Of a DNA stretch of 6,824 nucleotides, positions 1 to 4,859 are shown in pieces (within the stretch, counting starts at the first letter, position 1; each line of letters opens with the position of its first letter). A program made the translations under genes and the position numbers. The DNA comes from Candidatus Woesearchaeota archaeon (lineage in GTDB: Archaea > Nanobdellota > Nanobdellia > Woesearchaeales > UBA11576): the NCBI GenBank assembly GCA_030591125.1, contig JAUVBP010000063.1:1-6824 (forward strand). Direction: 5' to 3'. Below the pieces are notes generated by a model. It was not told where the DNA came from. It was given only the letters and a program-made list of their open reading frames with translations, and did no database searches.

Positions 1-1
1 A

Positions 2-757
2 GGCACACTGACGCCCACAGAGATGTACAGGGATGTATTGGGATTCGGTCCTGATACTGTCGAACGCCGGTACCCAAGCCCGTTCCCGGAATCAAACAAA
101 CTCACGATGATAGTCCCCGAGACGACGACAAAGTTCGCTTCACGTAATCCTGAGATGTACAAGAGGATAGCAGAGATATGCGCAGAGATAACCAACCTCG
201 TGCCAGGCAATTCAGCAGTGTTCTTCCCGAGCTATTACCTGCGCGACCAGGTCTATCCGTTCTTCTCCACAGAATCACAGAAGACCGCATTCCTTGAACA
301 GTCCGAGATGAACAAGGAAGAGAAGGCAGAGTTCCTAGATAAGTTCAAGAAATACAAAGATTCTGGTGCAGTGCTGCTCGGAGTGATGGCAGGCAGTTTC
401 GGAGAAGGGGTCGATCTTCCAGGGGACCTGCTCAAATGTGTAGTTGCGGTCGGGTTGCCATTGCAGCAGCCGAACCTCGAGACAAAAGAGCTGATCAGAT
501 ATTATGATGACAAGTTCAACAAGGGATGGGACTATGGCTATGTAGGTCCTGCTTTCTCAAAGTGCCTGCAGAGTGCTGGCAGATGTATCCGCAGTGAGAC
601 TGACAGAGGAGTAGTCGTGTTCCTGGACGAGAGGTATGTGTGGGCGAATTACTTCAAGCACTTCCCGCGGGACCTCAAGATAAAGACGACACGTTCTTAT
701 GCTGATGAGATAAATAAGTTCTTTGGACAGAAGAATAAGACTTTATCAGAAGAATAA
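2..757 (+). CDS. Rad3/XPD-family ATP-dependent DNA helicase, C-terminal fragment (5' end outside window)
   Basis: The reading frame is open to the left edge, so only about 251 C-terminal residues are visible. They form the second RecA-like domain of a superfamily 2 Rad3/XPD/DinG-type helicase. Seen directly: GTLTPTEMY at the edge (the conserved SGTL segment), a motif IV-like AVFFPSYYLRD around residues 72-82, motif V as GSFGEGVDLPG around 121-131, and motif VI as QSAGRCIRSETDRG around 180-193, with the arginine-finger type residues kept. Family knowledge: XPD-like enzymes unwind DNA 5' to 3' using ATP, and archaeal ones act in repair. The Walker A and B motifs and the Fe-S cysteines would lie upstream, so I cannot tell XPD proper from a DinG-like relative. 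The tail after FPRDLKIKTTRSYADEINKFF is short and polar. The stop codon lies inside a 19-bp tandem repeat, so the last residues depend on repeat length. The next gene is convergent. Confidence 0.92.
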   Translation, partial: GTLTPTEMYRDVLGFGPDTVERRYPSPFPESNKLTMIVPETTTKFASRNPEMYKRIAEICAEITNLVPGNSAVFFPSYYLRDQVYPFFSTESQKTAFLEQSEMNKEEKAEFLDKFKKYKDSGAVLLGVMAGSFGEGVDLPGDLLKCVVAVGLPLQQPNLETKELIRYYDDKFNKGWDYGYVGPAFSKCLQSAGRCIRSETDRGVVVFLDERYVWANYFKHFPRDLKIKTTRSYADEINKFFGQKNKTLSEE

Positions 758-777
758 GACTTTATCAGAAGAATAAG
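728..777. repeat. 19-bp tandem repeat, about 2.6 copies, across the helicase stop codon
   Basis: Bases 728-777 have a perfect period of 19 (unit AGAATAAGACTTTATCAGA, starting at 732 and 751, with a partial third copy from 770). Copy 1 is read through as coding sequence. In copy 2 the frame has shifted, because 19 is not a multiple of 3, and TAA at 755-757 ends the helicase. Such a repeat is a likely replication-slippage site. Confidence 0.9.
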
Positions 778-811
778 CACATAAAAATTGAACGATAAAT
801 AAGAAGTAAAT

Positions 812-818
812 AAAAAAA
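812..818 (-). terminator. T-tract terminator of the exported-protein gene
   Basis: On the minus strand the stop codon (821-819) is followed at once by seven T residues and then further T-rich sequence (TTTTTTTATTTA). A T-run without a hairpin is the usual archaeal termination signal. Confidence 0.55.
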
Positions 819-1415
819 TTACTCTCTTGAGTTGCTTTTCCTGACAGACTTGATTATCCTACCGACATATTTCAGGTACTCTGCCTGTGCCTTCCGCTGC
901 TTTGCTCGCAAATCTGTCGATGCACGGTCATCATGCGCATCATATGATGTAATGGTCCTATCAGACTGGAACGAATCGGGATGATTGTATAGATCACCCG
1001 CAGATGTCGGAGTCCTTAAACCATTGAGCCCCTTATCGATCACTCCCACAGAACGATCGCGAAAGTCTATAGTCAGGACATCACCCTTATCCGGGACACC
1101 ATCCCTGTTGTTGTCACACAACATCACCTCATAATAAGCACCATCATCTTTTGTCTCCAGCCTGTAGACATCAGCGAACCTATCACCACCTTTACAGTGA
1201 TAATTCTCCATCTGCCTGCCTTCAGATATCACGAGATTGGCCAGCTTCCTCACTTTCGGATTCATCTTCGCCTCTTTTGCCTCTGCGACTCCGGGTGCAA
1301 GTACCATGACTGCCGTGGCTGCCAATGCAGCGTATGCATTGATAGAAGAATTGGAAACGTCTCTGGATGTCCCACCCATCTTTGACTTCTTACGAAGCAT
1401 AGTTTCAATATCCAT
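819..1415 (-). CDS. Unrecognised exported or membrane-anchored protein with a calcium-binding-like loop
   Basis: This is a 198-residue protein of no family I recognise. A basic N-terminal stretch (MLRKKSKM, residues 6-13) precedes a hydrophobic Ala-rich segment at 27-44 that ends in AEA before KEAK. This looks like a signal peptide with cleavage after about residue 46, or an uncleaved anchor, so the rest probably lies outside the membrane. Residues 101-112 read DNNRDGVPDKGD, with acidic or Asn ligands at loop positions 1, 3, 5, 9 and 12 and Gly at 6, as in EF-hand, dockerin or thrombospondin type 3 calcium loops. Cys74 and Cys100 are the only cysteines and could form a disulfide. The C-terminus is basic and helical (residues about 170-198). 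I chose ATG at 1415 because GAGGGG lies 7 nt upstream; a TTG at 1433 would add six residues. The gene stands alone with its own TATA box and terminator. Confidence 0.78.
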   Translation of the reverse strand: MDIETMLRKKSKMGGTSRDVSNSSINAYAALAATAVMVLAPGVAEAKEAKMNPKVRKLANLVISEGRQMENYHCKGGDRFADVYRLETKDDGAYYEVMLCDNNRDGVPDKGDVLTIDFRDRSVGVIDKGLNGLRTPTSAGDLYNHPDSFQSDRTITSYDAHDDRASTDLRAKQRKAQAEYLKYVGRIIKSVRKSNSRE

Positions 1416-1475
1416 CTTTTCGCCCCTCAACAAATGAATTTAAGATCGTATTTGATAGTAACAGGAAATGAGCAC

Positions 1476-1490
1476 ATATTTAAATCTTTC
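1476..1490 (-). promoter_or_regulatory. TATA box and BRE for the exported-protein gene
   Basis: The minus strand reads CGAAAGATTTAAATAT: a purine-rich BRE-like segment followed by an A/T-rich TATA element. Its centre lies about 65 bp before the ATG at 1415. With the usual archaeal spacing, transcription would start near 1454 and leave a leader of about 40 nt that includes the Shine-Dalgarno site. Confidence 0.55.
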
Positions 1491-1620
1491 GTTTTTTATC
1501 ACTGCGTAGTGATTACATGAGGCTTCTTCTTATTAGGTATTATAGAGTTTGAGATAGTAGTTTTCAAGCGTCTTAGCACACATAGGACAATATACAGACA
1601 GAAGAGAATAAGAGGGGGGG

Positions 1621-1634
1621 AAAAAGAGAAAAAA
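1621..1634 (-). terminator. T-tract terminator downstream of the 1652-2389 gene
   Basis: On the minus strand, about 15 nt past the stop codon, the sequence reads TTTTTTCTCTTTTT, followed by a run of seven C (1620-1614). This fits an archaeal T-tract terminator. No hairpin precedes it. The remaining gap to the next promoter (about 1490-1613) shows nothing else I can interpret. Confidence 0.5.
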
Positions 1635-1651
1635 TTAAAGGTAATACTTGC

Positions 1652-2389
1652 TCAATCCTTACCAGGCTGTTTCCATTCTCCGACAATCCGCACTCCTCGT
1701 GCAGGAGCTTTATCCTCAGGCATGCCGAAATGATTTATGCCGAAAGAATCCCAGTGCTTGCCACCTAGAACAATCGGAAAACCATCAGGGCATCGGACCA
1801 TGACCTCCCACCTCGCGAGCATAGGCACCTTTCCAGTTACGTACTTGATGACAGATTCTATCTCTCTCTGGTTACGGCATTCCATGATCGCTTCAGTACC
1901 TTCCTCGACCCTATAATGAGGGTCCAACTCTTCAGCAGGCTGAGGGAATACTTGCGGATCACGCACATAACAATGACCACCCACAAGTTCATGAGTGTTC
2001 TCATACTGAGAATCATAACCCCAATCATGGACGACCCGGTCATCCTTACCATCCACCAGGAATATCCTTGTGCTGGTCATGAGAATGTCGTCAAGATCAG
2101 CACTAAATCTAGAGAGCACAGTTGAAGGCCCTAGTGGAGGCATCTTCCGCGACTGGAAGTTCGCATAAAGTCCTGCCATCGTCGCATATAATAACGGTAT
2201 CGAAGGGAGGCTCCATTCGCCACCCTTTGTCAGCTCTACCCACTCTTCCTGCGTGTGTTTTGCACCACCATCAAGAAGCTCCTTGCTCCACTCAAGATCA
2301 TACGTGCAGTCAACCCCTTTGACAGCACAATAAACATCAGCTATCCGATAACGGTCTGCTGCCTCTGCCACATGCGCACCAATTCTCAT
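1652..2389 (-). CDS. Protein of unknown function, 245 residues, with MTSTRI motif
   Basis: I do not recognise a named domain. The protein appears soluble, with no signal peptide or membrane segment. Visible landmarks: an N-terminal helix (RIGAHVAEAADRYRIADVY), a segment EEWVELTKGGEWSLPSIPLLYATMAGLYANF around 48-78, ADLDDILMTSTRIFLVDG around 96-113, then HDWGYDSQYENTHELVGGHCYV. The last third (IESVIKYVTGKVPMLARWEV and GVRIVGEW) looks alpha/beta. From memory only, the order of an LPSxPLxxA segment, MTSTRI, a short IxxVxKxxxG helix and GVRxV near the end recalls a recurrent hypothetical family in DPANN genomes. I cannot verify this. ATG at 2389 is preceded by AGGGGGCGAT with 7 nt spacing, which supports the start. 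It is a single-gene unit: a TATA-like box lies near 2495-2503 and a T-tract terminator follows the stop. Codon use and protein quality argue that it is real; overlapping plus-strand frames are short and unstructured. Confidence 0.78.
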   Translation of the reverse strand: MRIGAHVAEAADRYRIADVYCAVKGVDCTYDLEWSKELLDGGAKHTQEEWVELTKGGEWSLPSIPLLYATMAGLYANFQSRKMPPLGPSTVLSRFSADLDDILMTSTRIFLVDGKDDRVVHDWGYDSQYENTHELVGGHCYVRDPQVFPQPAEELDPHYRVEEGTEAIMECRNQREIESVIKYVTGKVPMLARWEVMVRCPDGFPIVLGGKHWDSFGINHFGMPEDKAPARGVRIVGEWKQPGKD

Positions 2390-2429
2390 AATATCGCCCC
2401 CTGAATGTCTTATAGATCATACCTGAAAT

Positions 2430-2462
2430 AGATGTCTCAAAGATGTCTCAAAGATGTTTCAA
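2430..2462. repeat. Three tandem 11-bp repeats upstream of the 1652-2389 gene
   Basis: AGATGTCTCAA occurs at 2430-2440 and 2441-2451, and as AGATGTTTCAA (one change) at 2452-2462. The 11-bp period places each copy on nearly the same face of the helix. The array lies 41-73 bp upstream of the ATG at 2389 and just downstream of the predicted start of transcription, as expected for an operator or leader RNA element. Confidence 0.88.
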
Positions 2463-2491
2463 CTAAACCTAAGAAAAAAGGGTCCTGAGCT

Positions 2492-2509
2492 GATTTATAT
2501 GGTTTTTGC
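2492..2509 (-). promoter_or_regulatory. Probable TATA box and BRE for the 1652-2389 gene
   Basis: The minus strand reads AAAAACCATATAAATCAG, an A-rich BRE-like segment followed by ATATAAAT. The predicted transcript start is near 2472, giving a leader of about 80 nt that contains the triple 11-bp repeat. The stretch 2510-2588, between this promoter and the next gene's palindrome, shows nothing I can name. Confidence 0.4.
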
Positions 2510-2588
2510 TTGTGTAACTATATAGATTAACCCTTAAGACGCCCGAATTAAAGCACTAGACGACCAAGTATACGAAAACCCACACCAG

Positions 2589-2625
2589 TAGCATAAAGAG
2601 TAATATTTATATATTAGTTATGCTA
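2589..2625. promoter_or_regulatory. Nested palindrome enclosing the TATA box of the winged-helix gene
   Basis: Perfect 8-bp arms TAGCATAA (2589-2596) and TTATGCTA (2618-2625) enclose a second perfect 6-bp pair TAATAT (2601-2606) and ATATTA (2611-2616). The two dyads share almost the same centre (2607 and 2608.5). The middle, ATTTATATA, is the best TATA box for the gene at 2706, so a protein bound here would compete with TBP. The predicted transcript start is near 2633, leaving a leader of about 70 nt. Confidence 0.6.
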
Positions 2626-2705
2626 TGTATGAGAATTGGGTAAACATTTTTCGGAGCATCGTTGGAGACAACAGGAATAACACAGGACACAGTAGGGAAT
2701 GACAT

Positions 2706-3113
2706 ATGGTAATACTATTCGACCAATTCCATCTGCCAGAAGACGTATTTGAGGTGGTGTTCGCGACAGAACAGCAGGTGATAGTCGGACGGCTTCTCGT
2801 CGATGAGTTCAAGCATAATAGTGGCACCCTCGGCAAGACAGAGATGTCCCTGTTCGCCAACTGGCTCCACGAAGGAACTGTGATGGACATCATCGAGGAT
2901 ATCGGCCCTGTGAAGAGGACAAAGAAGGTCCAGATATCATACAACAAGAGACAATTCTACGACAGGATACTGACCCCCATGAGATCCATGGGAATGATAG
3001 ACTACGACATGTACAAGAAGAAATACCTCATCTCAGACAAGTTCAACAACTCACTGAAGAAGATAGGACTCATGTGGGTACAAGAGGTAAACACACCTCT
3101 CAAGGAGGTATGA
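2706..3113 (+). CDS. Small winged-helix-like protein of unknown function
   Basis: This is a 135-residue protein. Residues 76-122 (QISYNKRQFYDRILTPMRS, then MGMIDYD, then KKKYLISDKFNNSLKKIGLMW) look like the recognition helix, turn and wing of a winged helix-turn-helix, with the basic residues expected at a DNA-facing helix. The N-terminal half (FDQFHLPEDVFEVVFATEQ, VIVGRLLVDEF, SLFANWLHEGTVMDIIEDI) seems helical and may hold a dimerisation or second helical domain. I infer a DNA-binding or transcription-related role; I do not recognise a named family. ATG at 2706 is the first start after an in-frame stop at 2700-2702 and has AGGG 8 nt upstream. The overlapping minus-strand frame at 2618-2947 is rejected because its product is Ser/Thr/Cys-rich and unstructured. 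The promoter lies inside a palindrome, which suggests self-regulation. The last codons contain AAGGAGGTATGA. Confidence 0.8.
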   Translation: MVILFDQFHLPEDVFEVVFATEQQVIVGRLLVDEFKHNSGTLGKTEMSLFANWLHEGTVMDIIEDIGPVKRTKKVQISYNKRQFYDRILTPMRSMGMIDYDMYKKKYLISDKFNNSLKKIGLMWVQEVNTPLKEV

Positions 3114-3124
3114 TATCACGCTCA

Positions 3125-3183
3125 TCGGGCTTCTCATCTGACCTACTTTCTTCAAACCACCCCCCAAAACATGGGAAGCCCGA
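3125..3183. repeat. 13-bp inverted repeat (stem-loop) between the winged-helix and HD genes
   Basis: TCGGGCTTCTCAT (3125-3137) pairs with ATGGGAAGCCCGA (3171-3183). In the plus-strand RNA this gives 13 consecutive pairs with one G-U wobble and a 33-nt pyrimidine-rich loop containing CCACCCCCC. No good T-run follows, so it is not a textbook terminator. It could stabilise the upstream mRNA end or act as a binding site next to the HD gene promoter. Confidence 0.75.
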
Positions 3184-3191
3184 ATTTATCT
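3182..3191 (+). promoter_or_regulatory. Weak TATA-like element before the HD gene
   Basis: GAATTTATCT lies about 40 bp upstream of the ATG at 3229 and would place the transcript start near 3212, just ahead of the AGGTG Shine-Dalgarno site. It abuts the 3' arm of the inverted repeat. The match is weak, and the gene could instead be read through from the gene upstream. Confidence 0.3.
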
Positions 3192-3228
3192 TCATCATTT
3201 CCAGGATATGACATGATAGGTGCAGACA

Positions 3229-3852
3229 ATGGATGAGAAAGAGGCACTAGAACTTCTTAAGAAACACTCCAGCGACGATAAATCATATAAGAATGTGCTC
3301 GCACATGCTAAAGCAGTGCAGAGGCTGGCAGTCTTCATAGCAGATGACATACTTGAACACCACAAGGACAAAGGGGATGTGCAGATAGCTGTCGATTTCA
3401 TCAAGTCCGCATGCATACTGCATGACATCGGACGTTTCAAATGCCCACCAGGACCTGATTCTATAAAGCACGGCGTGGTAGGTGCAGATATACTCCGTTC
3501 GGAAGGAGTGGATGAACGGTATGCGCATGTATGCGAAAGGCATCTCGGCGCAGGGATATCAAAGGAAGAGGTCGAGAAGAAGAAACTGCCTCTGCCAGTC
3601 AAGGATTATCTCCCTGTAAGCATCGAGGAGAAGATCATAGCATATGCAGACACGCTTGTTGCAGGGGATAAGGTTGTCAAGATTGAACACGCAGAGGAGC
3701 GGTTCGAGAAAGAGATAGACCCTGAAGCAGGCAAGCGGGTAAGGGCGCTGCATGAAGAGATAGATGACCTGATGAAGAGCAGTGCAGACGAGCTGCATAA
3801 GAGCGATGGAGCGGAGCCTGCGAAAGAAACAAAACATTTAAATATAACCTAA
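3229..3852 (+). CDS. HD-domain phosphohydrolase (TIGR00295/HDIG-like)
   Basis: This is a 207-residue protein with a clear HD metal site: His26 (LAHAKAV), His65-Asp66 (ACILHDIGR) and Asp141 (IIAYADTLV). Extra histidines His81 (KHGVVGADIL) and His105 (ERHLGAG) are typical of HD proteins that hold two or more metals. The pattern HDIGR - HGVVGADIL - ERHLGAGI matches what I know of the archaeal TIGR00295 family, whose substrate is not established. HD enzymes generally hydrolyse phosphoester bonds of nucleotides, cyclic nucleotides or RNA. The C-terminal 60 residues are charged and helical. I chose ATG at 3229 because AGGTG sits 6-7 nt upstream; a GTG at 3220 would add three residues but overlaps that site. 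The last codons contain the TATA box of the next operon. It lies directly upstream of the MNT-HEPN pair on the same strand with a 38-nt gap, but the separate promoter argues against strict co-expression. Confidence 0.9.
   Translation: MDEKEALELLKKHSSDDKSYKNVLAHAKAVQRLAVFIADDILEHHKDKGDVQIAVDFIKSACILHDIGRFKCPPGPDSIKHGVVGADILRSEGVDERYAHVCERHLGAGISKEEVEKKKLPLPVKDYLPVSIEEKIIAYADTLVAGDKVVKIEHAEERFEKEIDPEAGKRVRALHEEIDDLMKSSADELHKSDGAEPAKETKHLNIT
3825..3844 (+). promoter_or_regulatory. TATA box and BRE of the MNT-HEPN operon, inside the HD gene
   Basis: AGAAACAAAACATTTAAATA combines an A-rich BRE-like segment with ATTTAAATA (3836-3844), resembling the element before the exported-protein gene. The predicted transcript start is near 3866, about 25 nt before the ATG at 3891. 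The box lies in the last codons of the HD reading frame. Confidence 0.5.
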
Positions 3853-3858
3853 ATGATA

Positions 3859-3884
3859 GTTATTATAACCATAATGAAGGTTAT
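3859..3884. promoter_or_regulatory. Palindromic candidate operator at the MNT-HEPN transcript start
   Basis: GTTATTATAAC (3859-3869) is a perfect 11-bp palindrome with 5-bp arms. A third half-site GTTAT follows at 3880-3884, 21 bp from the first, about two helical turns. ATAACC (3865-3870) and GGTTAT (3879-3884) also form a 6-bp stem with an 8-nt loop. The element overlaps the predicted transcription start, where a bound repressor would block expression. Confidence 0.45.
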
Positions 3885-3890
3885 TCAATA

Positions 3891-4391
3891 ATGAATCTCA
3901 TTAAATTCTTGAAAGAAAGCGGAGAAGCGAGGAAAGTATTCGGAGATAGAGAACTCAAGATAATAGAGAAACAACTGCTCGGAGTAGAGCTTACCCAGTC
4001 AGAGAAAAACAGGCTTTCCCGAGACATAAGGAAGAAGTTTGAGTTCGCCATCAAGGCCGCAAGGTTCGGAGACGAGCTGCGCCTCAAGAAAGGGTCTGAG
4101 ATAAAGAAGATCATCGAAGAGACAGTACTGATAATCCTGGCAGACCCACTGCGAAAGAGAATAAAGAGCATACTACTCTACGGCTCTGCAGCAGATAAAA
4201 AGCTGCACCTGAATTCAGACATAGACATAGCAGTCAATTTCGGCACGATAGACCTTAAAGAGGTCACGACGTTCAGGAAAAGGGTGTCTGGCAAGGTGAA
4301 TAAGAGGGTCGATGTGCAGGTCTATAACCGGCTTCCTGCGAAAATCAGGAAAGAGATAGACCTCAAAGGGAGACTACTGCACCCAAGATGA
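3891..4391 (+). CDS. mntA: MNT-type nucleotidyltransferase, MntA-like antitoxin with N-terminal extension
   Basis: This is a 166-residue protein. Residues about 92-166 are a minimal nucleotidyltransferase: GS at 98-99, then exactly ten residues, then Asp110-Ile-Asp112 (GSX10DXD), with a third catalytic acid at Asp141 (RVDVQVY) and the usual ending around IDLKGRLLH. In characterised MntA-HepT pairs, such as that of Shewanella oneidensis, the enzyme transfers AMP from ATP to the tyrosine of the toxin's RX4HXY motif and so neutralises it. The catalytic set here is complete, so the enzyme is probably active. Residues 1-90 are a charged, helical extension (ELTQSEKNRLSRDIRKKFEFAIKAARFGD in the middle) that minimal MNT proteins lack. 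I have seen a similar LTQxEKNxLSR segment in archaeal nucleotidyltransferases but know no function for it. ATG at 3891 has GAAGG 10 nt upstream. Its stop overlaps the toxin start by 4 nt. Confidence 0.9.
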   Translation: MNLIKFLKESGEARKVFGDRELKIIEKQLLGVELTQSEKNRLSRDIRKKFEFAIKAARFGDELRLKKGSEIKKIIEETVLIILADPLRKRIKSILLYGSAADKKLHLNSDIDIAVNFGTIDLKEVTTFRKRVSGKVNKRVDVQVYNRLPAKIRKEIDLKGRLLHPR

Positions 4392-4813
4392 GGATACACG
4401 ACAAGATAGACGAGATAGAGCAGTACATATCAGAACTGAGAGGGTTCATGCCGGAGAATCTTGAAGAATATATGAAGAGTGCCAAGACAAGAGCCGCATG
4501 CGAGAGGTATTTCGAGAAGATCGTAGAAGCCGTAGTCGACGTGGCATTCCAGACCATAAAAGACAACGTGTTGAAGATGCCTGAAGAAGAAAAAGAGGCT
4601 TTTGACATCCTCGCTTCCGAAGGGATCATAACAGACAACCTCGCAGAGAGGCTCAAGGACGCGAAAGGGATGCGGAATATAATAGCCCACCAATACGGGA
4701 AAGTGGATGACGGAATAGTCTTCAATTCAATCACAAAAGAGCTGGTAAATGATGCAGAAGAGTTCCTCAAGAGCATAAATAAAGCGGCAGGGGCTAAAAA
4801 CGAAACAAATTAA
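4388..4813 (+). CDS. hepT: HEPN-domain protein, HepT-like toxin (DUF86)
   Basis: This is a 141-residue all-helical protein of normal HepT/DUF86 length. The signature RX4HXY is intact: Arg96, His101 and Tyr103 in RNIIAHQYG. The family's R-rich early helix is also visible (SAKTRAACERYFEKIVEAVVDVA, residues 31-53). HEPN proteins of this type are metal-independent ribonucleases. In studied systems the Arg and His are needed for RNA cleavage, and the Tyr is the residue AMPylated by the MNT partner. ATG at 4388 overlaps the TGA of the MNT gene as ATGA, so the two are translationally coupled with the antitoxin first. The RNA target is unknown. After the stop codon there is no T-tract before the next gene 46 nt downstream, so some read-through is possible. 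The pair could serve as a toxin-antitoxin module, in defence against viruses, or both. Confidence 0.92.
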   Translation: MRIHDKIDEIEQYISELRGFMPENLEEYMKSAKTRAACERYFEKIVEAVVDVAFQTIKDNVLKMPEEEKEAFDILASEGIITDNLAERLKDAKGMRNIIAHQYGKVDDGIVFNSITKELVNDAEEFLKSINKAAGAKNETN

Positions 4814-4816
4814 AGC

Positions 4817-4832
4817 AAAAGGAACATAAATA
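4817..4832 (+). promoter_or_regulatory. Possible TATA/BRE before the 4860-5252 gene
   Basis: CAAAAGGAACATAAATA resembles a BRE followed by a TATA box. It lies so close to the ATG at 4860 that the predicted start would fall near the Shine-Dalgarno site GGAGGG (4848-4853), so either the true box is the AAATTAAAG just upstream or the gene is also read from the MNT-HEPN operon. Confidence 0.3.
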
Positions 4833-4859
4833 CATATCAACAGATATGGAGGGTTAGAA

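Noticed and set aside
1197..1437. Plus-strand frames over the exported-protein gene
   Set aside because: They mirror the signal-peptide region in reverse; the minus-strand gene has a ribosome site, TATA box and terminator.
2618..2947. Minus-strand open frame of 109 codons over the winged-helix gene
   Set aside because: The product is rich in Ser, Thr and Cys with no recognisable structure; the plus-strand frame gives a well-formed winged-helix-like protein with a ribosome site.
3108..3141. Possible C/D box guide RNA (TATGATA ... CTGA)
   Set aside because: The C box deviates from RTGATGA and no internal C'/D' boxes follow at the expected spacing.
3110..3211. 33-codon frame starting with ATGA overlap at the end of the winged-helix gene, behind AAGGAGGT
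   Set aside because: The Shine-Dalgarno sequence touches the ATG with no spacer, the product is low-complexity Ser/Pro/Ile sequence, and the frame runs through the inverted repeat.
3195..3602. Minus-strand frames over the HD gene
   Set aside because: They overlap the conserved HD motifs and encode Ser/Cys-rich sequence without features.
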